Assembly (NCBI GenBank): GCA_051880335.1
Contig: JBJENT010000111.1
Span: 1-16,158, forward strand
Length of the DNA stretch: 16,158 nt
Reading direction: 5' to 3'
Origin: 1XD8-76 sp051880335
GTDB lineage: Bacteria; Bacillota; Clostridia; Lachnospirales; Lachnospiraceae
Position 1 is the stretch's first letter, and each line of letters starts with the position of its first letter. The notes under the pieces are model-generated. The model was not told the origin of the DNA, searched no databases, and saw nothing but the letters and a program-made list of their open reading frames with translations. The position numbers and the translations under genes are program-made. Positions 1-6,901 of the stretch are shown piece after piece.

Positions 1-94
1 AGCCTGTTTTCTATTAGTTTCTCATTTCGGCATCTTATAACAGCCTGTTTTCTATTAGTTTCTCATTTCGGCATCTTATAACAGCCTGTTTTCT
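1..94. repeat. 41-bp tandem repeat over the 3' end of the TPR-DUF4037-DUF4125 gene
   Basis: Two complete identical 41-base units (13-53 and 54-94) and 12 bases of a third (1-12) are visible, and the array runs off the window edge. Read on the minus strand, each unit starts with AGAAAACAGGCTG and contains the last two Leu codons and the TAA stop of the neighbouring gene. The coding sequence uses only the innermost copy (stop at 76-78), so the extra copies lie downstream of the stop and do not change the protein. The unit has no obvious internal palindrome, so it does not look like a REP element or a terminator. It looks like a recent slippage or short-homology duplication. Confidence 0.9.
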
Positions 95-2610
95 GCATCT
101 TCTACATTTTCATAACCATATAGTTTTGCTGTATTGTCCATGGTCATATAAGCCAGATTCTTATGTTCTCCGGAAAGGGATACAATGAACCGGGCATATA
201 AATCCAAAAGTTCCTCGGAGTAGGTCCCCAGCTCGCCCCTCAGATAAGTTTCATAGGAGGTCTCATATGGGGTATCTTCATAGGTGTGAATGAGACGGGC
301 ATTTCCTGCCATTTTCGGATAATCCTTTGCAAACTCCTCCATCCAGTCCACCTGTATTTTTATGATGGTCTCCATAATTTGAATTCTTTCTTCCGAAAGC
401 ACCGGAAAGGCATCTTTTATCTCAGCATATCTCTCCGGAGCTGTGCTTTCCATCATACGTCCGTATTTTTCTGTAATCAGGTTTCTTCCTTTTTTCCAGG
501 AGTCATTCAGATGCCAGAGATATTCATGCAGCATATCATCGGTCCAGGTCATATACTGGCTCTTTCTCATAATGGAAAAGGTGCTCCAGTCATTCTGGCA
601 GCCTGCTCTGCCACCCTCATTTTTAACCAGATCAAATTCCATCCACTCGAAACGGACGATCTCATCGATCAGCTGCTCTCTGGTGGGTTCCTGATTCATT
701 TCTGTTTCCTCGATTGTTCTATTTTCCATTCTTGTTTCCTCTCCTGCCCTATTCTCTATTCTAACTTCTGCCCTGCCATCTGGCTCTGCTGCGGTTTCTG
801 CCATGCCATCTGGCTCTGCTGCGGTTTCTGCCATGCCATCTGGCTCTGCTGCGGTTTCTGCCATGCTATACATATGTCTTATGACCTCCTGCCCCTGCAC
901 TTCCAGATAAGGATCCGGACTGCCCGACAATCCCATTTCCTGCAAGGTGTGCACAATAAGTTTTGCAACGATCTCGATGGTCTGTGCAATCATATCCTTT
1001 GGATTTGGGTTTCCATTGTATTTGTAATCCTTCCATGCCTCCCGCTGGGATGGCATATCACAGACAGCTTCCAGAATATCCCCAACTTCCGGGAGGACAG
1101 CAAGCTTTTTCACCATAGCATGCTGCCATTTGTAGTAGGGCGCATACTTCTTATTTAAAAGGAATACCACATGCATGATGCTTTTCATATATTCCGAAAG
1201 TGCAAGGGAAGCAGTGACATAGTCTCCTCTTGCCATTGCCCTGCCATAATTATACTGGCCGGTCTGGGCTGCATAGATCAGCTCCCTTGCCAGCTTTTCC
1301 AGCCAGACAAAGTCCGGATAATACTGCAAAAGCTGCTCTCTTTTTTCTGTAAAAATTCCGGCGGGGTCTGTAAAAATCTGCCCATTTACCGCAGTGGCAA
1401 GTGCAGATTCTTCTATCTCATTCCATTCCTGCTCCGCCTCTGGAATATCCTTTCCTCCCAGTACTCTCTTATAAAAATCTTCAATTCTGCAGACACCACA
1501 CCTTCCATTTCCCTGGGCTGTATCCACACGAATATATCCTGCAAATACTCTGGGAAGAGCGTTATACGCTACCTGCAGTGCTTCTCCGATTTCTTCATAC
1601 ACCGGACCCGTTACCCACAATGCAAATCCGGGACCGCAATCATGATCCAGTGATATTTCATCCTCCATTCCAAAGCATTCGGAGCCTTCGCCGCACAGCC
1701 CCACTGCGATTTGATCTTCGTACTCCCCAAAATGCTCGTGAATCATGGGCTTTCCGTATTTTTCATAATAAGCCCGGCAGACCTCCAGCATGGATTTGTA
1801 TTCCGGTTCGCCACTGCGCCTATAGGCTACTTTCAGGTCTTTCTGAATGTTTTTGAAGTTCTCCGTCATACCATAGGACCGATAAACATTCAGCAACGCT
1901 TTCTCATAATAAGAAATCGCCTTTTCATACTTTTCCTGTTCCAGATACCAGTAGCCCAGTGCAGATGCCAATCCGGCATAATGCTCGTCATTTACATCCA
2001 CTTCCGTGAAAATCTTTTCCGCTGCATCCAGCTGGGCTTTTGCCAGCTCCCACTTTCCCATTCTGCAGTATGCCTGTCCCAGATTGGTATAGGTGACTGC
2101 GGTTTGTATTTCCGCTCCCGGAATCTGCTCGATGATAGATAATGCCTTTTTCAGATACGTTGCTGCCAGCTGCTCTTTTCCCTGTTCCTGCTGCAAAAGG
2201 CTCATATTATTATATAAGCCGGCCATCCGGTAATCAGCTCCATCCAACTTCTGCTTGTAAATGTCCTCCACAGTAAGATAGCACGCTTCTGCTTCCCCAT
2301 ATTTCCCCATGGCACGATACACAGTAGCCACGTTGAGGAGTGTGGTACCTTCTTCAATGGTTCCCGAAAGGCCCATCTTTTCCAGCAGATTTTTCACTCT
2401 GCTGATCGTCTGTAATGCTTTTTCATGCTGTGTCATCACACGATAAAAGCCCAGCTGTTCATTCAAAATCCCCAGTGCGACACCATCCTGGCCGGAAGCC
2501 ATGGCCATATCAAGCTGCTCTTCCATAAAAGCTTCAGCCTCCTGCATCTTTCCTTCCGTATATAAAGCATCCAGCTGATTTATAATTGCATTCATATCCA
2601 TCATGGTCAT
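76..2610 (-). CDS. TPR / DUF4037 / DUF4125 fusion protein, probably cytoplasmic
   Basis: 844 residues with no signal peptide or membrane segment. Residues about 5-290 are TPR-like helical repeats, with blocks such as YTNLGQAYCRMGKWELAKA and ALGYWYLEQEKYEKAISYYEKAL. Residues about 295-570 match DUF4037: GEGSECFG (about 305-312) followed by DEISLDHD resembles the Gly-Ser...Asp-x-Asp active site of the nucleotidyltransferase superfamily, followed by a helical part. A linker (about 580-640) contains three copies of MAETAAEPDG and then degenerate ten-residue units. Residues about 640-840 match DUF4125 (WMEFDLVKNEGGRAGCQNDW and the helical stretch after it). The start is supported by AGGAAAG five bases upstream of the ATG. 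It follows rubrerythrin across a terminator. The function is unknown. A nucleotide-transfer activity coupled to TPR protein binding is an inference from the motif; no substrate can be named. Confidence 0.88.
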   Translation of the reverse strand: MTMMDMNAIINQLDALYTEGKMQEAEAFMEEQLDMAMASGQDGVALGILNEQLGFYRVMTQHEKALQTISRVKNLLEKMGLSGTIEEGTTLLNVATVYRAMGKYGEAEACYLTVEDIYKQKLDGADYRMAGLYNNMSLLQQEQGKEQLAATYLKKALSIIEQIPGAEIQTAVTYTNLGQAYCRMGKWELAKAQLDAAEKIFTEVDVNDEHYAGLASALGYWYLEQEKYEKAISYYEKALLNVYRSYGMTENFKNIQKDLKVAYRRSGEPEYKSMLEVCRAYYEKYGKPMIHEHFGEYEDQIAVGLCGEGSECFGMEDEISLDHDCGPGFALWVTGPVYEEIGEALQVAYNALPRVFAGYIRVDTAQGNGRCGVCRIEDFYKRVLGGKDIPEAEQEWNEIEESALATAVNGQIFTDPAGIFTEKREQLLQYYPDFVWLEKLARELIYAAQTGQYNYGRAMARGDYVTASLALSEYMKSIMHVVFLLNKKYAPYYKWQHAMVKKLAVLPEVGDILEAVCDMPSQREAWKDYKYNGNPNPKDMIAQTIEIVAKLIVHTLQEMGLSGSPDPYLEVQGQEVIRHMYSMAETAAEPDGMAETAAEPDGMAETAAEPDGRAEVRIENRAGEETRMENRTIEETEMNQEPTREQLIDEIVRFEWMEFDLVKNEGGRAGCQNDWSTFSIMRKSQYMTWTDDMLHEYLWHLNDSWKKGRNLITEKYGRMMESTAPERYAEIKDAFPVLSEERIQIMETIIKIQVDWMEEFAKDYPKMAGNARLIHTYEDTPYETSYETYLRGELGTYSEELLDLYARFIVSLSGEHKNLAYMTMDNTAKLYGYENVEDAENRLL
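774..865 (-). repeat. 30-bp in-frame tandem repeat encoding MAETAAEPDG x3
   Basis: Three essentially identical 30-base units at 774-803, 804-833 and 834-863 encode a ten-residue acidic/Ala-rich unit in the linker between the DUF4037 and DUF4125 parts. On the C-terminal side (about 700-770) further ten-residue units can be seen in degenerate form (RIENRAGEET, then RMENRTIEET), which suggests an older layer of the same expansion. Because 30 is a multiple of three, gain or loss of a unit changes only linker length. Confidence 0.93.
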
Positions 2611-2658
2611 TCACTTTCCTGATTTCTCTTTTAAGTCTTTTTTCAGAGTTCTGTTAGC

Positions 2659-2694
2659 AAAAGAAGGGACCGCCCTCCAGCTGTCCCCTCTTTT
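2659..2694 (-). terminator. Rho-independent terminator of rubrerythrin
   Basis: On the minus strand, AAAAGAGGGGAC and GTCCCTTCTTTT form a 12-bp stem (one G-U pair) around a 12-base loop. The U-rich 3' arm UUCUUUU ends the structure. It lies 14 bases after the rubrerythrin stop and before the start of the TPR-DUF4037-DUF4125 gene, so it should separate the two transcription units, at least partly. Confidence 0.8.
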
Positions 2695-2707
2695 AAGTAA
2701 TTTTCTT

Positions 2708-3247
2708 TTAGTAATTCTCTTCTCTTAATTCAAAGTAGCTCTGTGGATGAGCACAAACCGGACAAACTTCAGGTGCATTTGTTCCTACTACGATATGTCC
2801 GCAGTTGCGGCACTCCCATACCTTTACTTCACTCTTTGCAAATACTTCCTTCATTTCCACATTCTGAAGAAGTTTGCGGTATCTTTCCTCGTGTGCTTTT
2901 TCAATGGCTGCTACACCACGGAATTTCTCTGCAAGTTCCGGGAATCCTTCTGCTTCTGCTGTGTTTGCAAAACCTTCATACATATCGGTCCATTCGTAAT
3001 TCTCACCATCTGCTGCAGCTGCAAGATTTTCTTTGGTATCTCCGATACCGTTTAATTCTTTGAACCACATTTTTGCATGTTCTTTTTCGTTATCAGCTGT
3101 TTTTAAGAAAAGTGCTGCAATCTGTTCATATCCTTCTTTTTTTGCTTTGGATGCAAAATATGTATACTTATTTCTTGCCTGGGATTCCCCTGCAAAAGCC
3201 GCCTCCAGATTCTTCTCTGTCTGTGTTCCTACATATTTGTTTGGCAT
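2708..3247 (-). CDS. rbr: Rubrerythrin (diiron peroxidase with C-terminal rubredoxin domain)
   Basis: 179 residues. The N-terminal four-helix ferritin-like domain carries all expected diiron ligands by comparison with Desulfovibrio rubrerythrin: E21, E54, H57 (ExxH), E82, E85, E116 and H119 (ExxH). The C-terminal rubredoxin domain has C146-x2-C149 and C162-x2-C165 for the Fe(SCys)4 site. Rubrerythrins reduce hydrogen peroxide to water in the cytoplasm of anaerobes, taking electrons through a rubredoxin-type centre. The start has a consensus AGGAGG (3255-3260) at good spacing. It has its own promoter upstream and a strong terminator downstream, so it is probably a single-gene unit. Peroxide-responsive control would be usual, but no clear PerR box was seen. 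Confidence 0.97.
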   Translation of the reverse strand: MPNKYVGTQTEKNLEAAFAGESQARNKYTYFASKAKKEGYEQIAALFLKTADNEKEHAKMWFKELNGIGDTKENLAAAADGENYEWTDMYEGFANTAEAEGFPELAEKFRGVAAIEKAHEERYRKLLQNVEMKEVFAKSEVKVWECRNCGHIVVGTNAPEVCPVCAHPQSYFELREENY

Positions 3248-3284
3248 GATTTATCCTCCTTTGAATGTAAAATTCTTATCTATA

Positions 3285-3313
3285 AATATAGCTCAAAGTC
3301 AGTTCGTTGTAAA
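3285..3313 (-). promoter_or_regulatory. Vegetative-type promoter of rubrerythrin
   Basis: Read on the minus strand: -35 TTTACA (3308-3313), a spacer of exactly 17 bases, and -10 TATATT (3285-3290). The ribosome binding site AGGAGG follows at 3255-3260. The match and spacing are good for a housekeeping sigma factor. No experimental start is implied. Confidence 0.65.
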
Positions 3314-3346
3314 CTTGATTTTGTCATACTCTTATGTGAAAAAATG

Positions 3347-3380
3347 AGAAAATGAGACAACTCAGGCTGTCTCATTTTCT
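3347..3380 (-). terminator. Rho-independent terminator of the DUF5107/TPR gene
   Basis: A perfect 13-bp inverted repeat: arm AGAAAATGAGACA at 3347-3359, loop of eight bases, complementary arm at 3368-3380. On the minus strand the stem ends in UUUUCU and is followed shortly by a run of six Us, about 36 bases after the stop codon of the DUF5107 gene. It separates this gene from rubrerythrin. Confidence 0.8.
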
Positions 3381-3415
3381 CTAAACAATTCATTTTACAA
3401 TCATTTTCCACTCAC

Positions 3416-6400
3416 TTAAGCAGACTCTTCCGCTAATTTCAGATAACGAATTGCATTTTGATGCGTCAATTCATACTTCAAAGTTTTTTCAAAGGCCTTT
3501 TTCGCTTCCTCTATCTGTCCCATGCCAAGCCTTGCAAGACCAATCAGATAATTGCAATGTGCCAGATTCCGTTTGTTTAAATCATCATCATAAATCTGGA
3601 ATTCCGGCAAAGATACTGCGAAATAACCTACGCTCATTTCGTCAAACATATGCTGTTCTCCATAATCAAGTAATTTATTGAAACGGGCTTTTGCTTCAAT
3701 CTTTTTGCCGAGTTTTTCTTTTGCCAGTCCCTGATAATAAATCATGTCTGCAGGCTGATCATTATAGAACATCATTCCTGCCGGTTCATCTGTTCCATTG
3801 CTGGCCTTTGTAAAGTATTCTTCTGATTTTTTCGTATCTCCAAGTTTTTCTGCAATGACACCTAAATAGTAGTAAATGTGATTATCTTTACATCCTTCCA
3901 GCTTTCCTTCTCCCAGATTTTCCGGATAAGAAAGTGCCTTTTCTAAATATCCTTCTGCCTCTTTCCATTTTTCCTCTTTCATGGCTGCCCGCGCTATTTC
4001 AATAAGGGCCACCGTATACTGCGTGGTTATCTTACCCTCGCCGCCTTCCCAGGGATGAAAGCGGTGGCCCATGATGAATTTGTACGCTTCTTCATATCTG
4101 CCAAGAAGATTTAAAAGTGTTACGTATTCTATCATCAGGTCATCCCGATTCATGAATACGTCCTTGGATGCTTCATATCGTTTCAGTCTTTCTGCCACAG
4201 GCATATCCAGTTTCTTATACAGCTGATCCAATTCCAGGAAAATACGAGGATCCTGTGGGTTCAGTGCATATGCCTTTTCCATTGCAAGCTTTGCTTTATC
4301 CTTATCACCGGATTTGTTGTAATATGCCAAAGACAGATTTCTCCATACAATCGGGAATGCATCATTTAATTCTGCTGATTTTTCCCAATTGGAGATTGCC
4401 TTTTCATACTGCATTTTATCGTAGTACAGATCTCCAAGATAATAATATGCTTTTGCCCCATCGGCATTCTGCTTTTTCGCAAATTCCAACACCAGGATAT
4501 CTTCCAGTTTGTTCGGGAAGCAGTAATCACTCTTACACAGTTCTGCTTTTTTCAGGCTCTCTGTAAAGTCCTGACCGGCAAGCGCCTCATAATATGCCTT
4601 ATAGTAATCAAGCATAGGCCACTGTTTCGTACAAAGGGTCAATGCATTTATCGCCTCTTCATAGGCACCATATTCTGCATAGTCTCTTGCTATCATCAAA
4701 TGATTCTCACAGAAATCTCTTGTAAGTGCACATACTTCTGCTTCCATGGATGCTTTATTAGTTTCATCCAGACGTGCCAGTTCCAATAACGATACATAAT
4801 CAAAAGGATCCACTTTCAGGCTTTCTTCAATATAAAGCTTTGCTTCGTTCACTTTGCCAAGTTTCCGAAGCACATAGGCCTTAAGACCTCTTGCTTTGAT
4901 ATTATGGTTATTTTTTACAAGTCCTTTTTCAACCAGTTCCAAAGCACCGGAAAAATGACCACGGATTGCCTCGATACATCCCAGATAATAAAAGCTCATT
5001 TCCTGCTGTTCATTACTCCAGGTTGCCTTATAGAATGCATCAAAGGCTTCATCGTATTTTCCCTGATACCACAAAGAAAGTCCCAGGTTATAATATGGTT
5101 CGGAATTATATGGATTGGGATTCTTCCATGTTGCACGTTTCAGTGCTTTCCGGAAATGCGTTTCTGCTGTTCTGAAATCCCCACGACGCAGAAGCAGCAT
5201 TCCATATGCATCATTTATTCGAATGTCCCCCGGGTCTCTCTTTAACCCTTCCAGATAATAAGGATCCGGACGATAAGTAGCATGCCTGTACTGCTCAATA
5301 TGAAGACCGGTCAGATACAGTTCTTCATTTGTCATGATTTCTTCCGGCTGCTTTGCTGCTTCAGCAGGGCTTGGCAGTTTTGGGATCTCCTTTTTCAGAG
5401 GGGTAAATGCAACCAGTTCTTTGTCCTCACAACAAACAGACAAGGTGAGCAGTGTTTCATCTGCAATATCTACATGTAATACATTCTTTTTAATTGTTTT
5501 AATAAAAACATCATTAGGAGACAGTTTTGTTTCTTCCCGGAAAAGAACCCTTCCATCATAAGTTAACATAACAACAGCATTCTGGAATACCTGTGTAGCA
5601 TATGCTGCGATTTTCAGTTCTTCTTCTGAAGTTTCCAGATTGATAACCGCATCAATGGTAGCATTCTTTACTGCTCCCACCTTTTTATATGGCATAAAGT
5701 ACTGGGTAAATGTCTTTTCCTCCATCGGTTTAAGCCATGTAAAATCGGGCTGATTATCGGTATATACACCGGTCATCAGTTCGATATAAGGTCCATCTTC
5801 ATCTGTCAGGTTTCTGTCCCATGCTTTTCCGAAATCGCCGCATCCCCATGTCCATTGCTTTTTCCCCGGAGAAATATGATGATCTGCCACATGCAGTATT
5901 CCTGCTTCCTGCTGATAATCGTAACCGCCCACAAAATTGAAATCACTTTTTTCTGCCATGTAGGAGGTAGGAACCGGAATATTTTTGTAGCGTGAAATAT
6001 CCACACCCTCACTGTAATCGTGTTTATAGTATTCTCCTGTTGCAATAGGGAATCTGGATACATCACGTTTTCCATGATCCATTACTGCATGCACATCCGG
6101 TGGAAAAATGGACTGAGTATAGTCATTTACCGGGACTGCCGGATTTGCCCACCAGAGAAATGTCTGAGGCATAGCGGTTCTATTATAGAGCTGTCCTTTT
6201 ATTTCAATATAGGATTTTCCCGGATAAAGAGTAAAGCTTGCCTCTCCCTTTGTCCCATACATCTGATCCACATCATTAATACGACAAGTTTTGGATCCGT
6301 CTTCATTCTCGATCAGCATATAATCTACCGGAGAAAAGGTTGTCGGGCGGTGATGCTGTGGCCAGTTAAATTCAATACCGCCACTGATCCAGGGACCGCA

Positions 6401-6718
6401 CAATCCAACCAGCGCAGGCTTAATCACCTGATTATAATAAACAAAATCATAATCATTGGTTTTATCGTAGGCTCTTTGAATCCTTCCTCCCAGCTCTGGC
6501 AAGATCATAACCTTCAAATACTCATTTTCCAGCCAAACTGCATGATATATTTTATCTGTTTTCTCATCTGATATTTTTTCAATGGTTGGATATGGATAGA
6601 TTCTACCCGAGCTCCCCTGGTACACACGATTCTCCAGAAAAATCGGATTCTTATCCGGCTTTCCAATTTCATAAGTAGGAATCACCAGCTGCTCTTCCCA
6701 AATTTTTACACCCTCCAT
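3416..6718 (-). CDS. DUF5107 domain protein with C-terminal TPR array
   Basis: 1100 residues, no signal peptide or membrane helix, so probably cytoplasmic. Residues about 8-350 match DUF5107, whose beta-rich sequence recalls galactose-mutarotase-like sugar-binding folds. Conserved-looking features are LPELGGRI (73-80) and SGGIEFNWPQHHRP (112-125). A linker and small beta region follow to about 480. From about 498 to the C-terminus come many TPR units, for example YYNLGLSLWYQGKYDEAFDA (about 541 on) and AYYYLGDLYYDKMQYEKAIS (about 755 on). The start has AGGAGG eight bases upstream of the ATG. The gene diverges from the AraC-type regulator and shares its promoter module with the sugar importer operon, so I infer a role in handling the imported sugar or oligosaccharide, as an enzyme or binding scaffold. 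Family biochemistry is not known to me. The domain call is strong; the function is open. Confidence 0.9.
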   Translation of the reverse strand: MEGVKIWEEQLVIPTYEIGKPDKNPIFLENRVYQGSSGRIYPYPTIEKISDEKTDKIYHAVWLENEYLKVMILPELGGRIQRAYDKTNDYDFVYYNQVIKPALVGLCGPWISGGIEFNWPQHHRPTTFSPVDYMLIENEDGSKTCRINDVDQMYGTKGEASFTLYPGKSYIEIKGQLYNRTAMPQTFLWWANPAVPVNDYTQSIFPPDVHAVMDHGKRDVSRFPIATGEYYKHDYSEGVDISRYKNIPVPTSYMAEKSDFNFVGGYDYQQEAGILHVADHHISPGKKQWTWGCGDFGKAWDRNLTDEDGPYIELMTGVYTDNQPDFTWLKPMEEKTFTQYFMPYKKVGAVKNATIDAVINLETSEEELKIAAYATQVFQNAVVMLTYDGRVLFREETKLSPNDVFIKTIKKNVLHVDIADETLLTLSVCCEDKELVAFTPLKKEIPKLPSPAEAAKQPEEIMTNEELYLTGLHIEQYRHATYRPDPYYLEGLKRDPGDIRINDAYGMLLLRRGDFRTAETHFRKALKRATWKNPNPYNSEPYYNLGLSLWYQGKYDEAFDAFYKATWSNEQQEMSFYYLGCIEAIRGHFSGALELVEKGLVKNNHNIKARGLKAYVLRKLGKVNEAKLYIEESLKVDPFDYVSLLELARLDETNKASMEAEVCALTRDFCENHLMIARDYAEYGAYEEAINALTLCTKQWPMLDYYKAYYEALAGQDFTESLKKAELCKSDYCFPNKLEDILVLEFAKKQNADGAKAYYYLGDLYYDKMQYEKAISNWEKSAELNDAFPIVWRNLSLAYYNKSGDKDKAKLAMEKAYALNPQDPRIFLELDQLYKKLDMPVAERLKRYEASKDVFMNRDDLMIEYVTLLNLLGRYEEAYKFIMGHRFHPWEGGEGKITTQYTVALIEIARAAMKEEKWKEAEGYLEKALSYPENLGEGKLEGCKDNHIYYYLGVIAEKLGDTKKSEEYFTKASNGTDEPAGMMFYNDQPADMIYYQGLAKEKLGKKIEAKARFNKLLDYGEQHMFDEMSVGYFAVSLPEFQIYDDDLNKRNLAHCNYLIGLARLGMGQIEEAKKAFEKTLKYELTHQNAIRYLKLAEESA

Positions 6719-6753
6719 ATATCGTTCCTCCTGTATTTTTATTTCTTGCCTAT

Positions 6754-6822
6754 AATATATATTAAATTCTGTACTGATTCATTAGCATCTATTGCTTATC
6801 AGTTTTGAAATATTGCTCTCAT
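6754..6822 (-). promoter_or_regulatory. AraC-type operator and promoter of the DUF5107 gene
   Basis: On the minus strand: two AGCAA half-sites exactly 21 bp apart (6813-6817 and 6792-6796, reading TTGCT on plus), CTAATGAAT at 6777-6785 across the -35 position, and -10 TATATT at 6754-6759. The -35-like hexamer ATGAAT (6777-6782) is 17 bp from the -10 and far from consensus, as is usual for activator-dependent promoters. The same elements at the same spacings occur at 11618-11686 before the importer operon. I infer that the adjacent AraC-family protein binds here. The operator also lies directly upstream of the plus-strand araC promoter, so autoregulation is possible. Confidence 0.7.
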
Positions 6823-6827
6823 TCTTA

Positions 6828-6856
6828 TTGACTAATCATAGATTGTATTTTATTGT
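6828..6856 (+). promoter_or_regulatory. Putative promoter of the AraC-type regulator gene
   Basis: TTGACT (6828-6833), 17 bases, then TATTGT (6851-6856). The -35 is good and the -10 is weak. The putative AraC operator ends five bases upstream of the -35, so the regulator could act on its own gene. The predicted start near 6863 would give a leader of about 40 bases containing the inverted repeat at 6871-6889. Confidence 0.45.
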
Positions 6857-6870
6857 TAATACAGATCACA

Positions 6871-6889
6871 TTACGTGCCCGACACGTAA
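6871..6889 (+). promoter_or_regulatory. Perfect inverted repeat just before the araC-type ribosome binding site
   Basis: TTACGTG, five bases CCCGA, then CACGTAA: a perfect 7-bp inverted repeat ending one base before the AAAGGAG ribosome binding site (6891-6897). It could be a DNA operator for a dimeric regulator, or an RNA hairpin in the leader affecting ribosome access. There is no U-run, so it is not a terminator. Which role applies cannot be decided from sequence. Confidence 0.5.
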
Positions 6890-6901
6890 GAAAGGAGTTT
6901 T

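Noticed and set aside
1..94. CRISPR array or attachment site
   Set aside because: Units are contiguous with no unique spacers, and no cas, integrase or tRNA gene is nearby.
286..1158. Long plus-strand open frame of 290 codons opposite the TPR-DUF4037-DUF4125 gene
   Set aside because: Cys/His/Phe-rich low-complexity translation with no family resemblance and antisense to a well-supported gene; the internal repeat simply mirrors the 30-bp repeat.
3248..3320. PerR operator before rubrerythrin
   Set aside because: AT-rich sequence near the -10 has some partial similarity, but no convincing 7-1-7 palindrome could be read.
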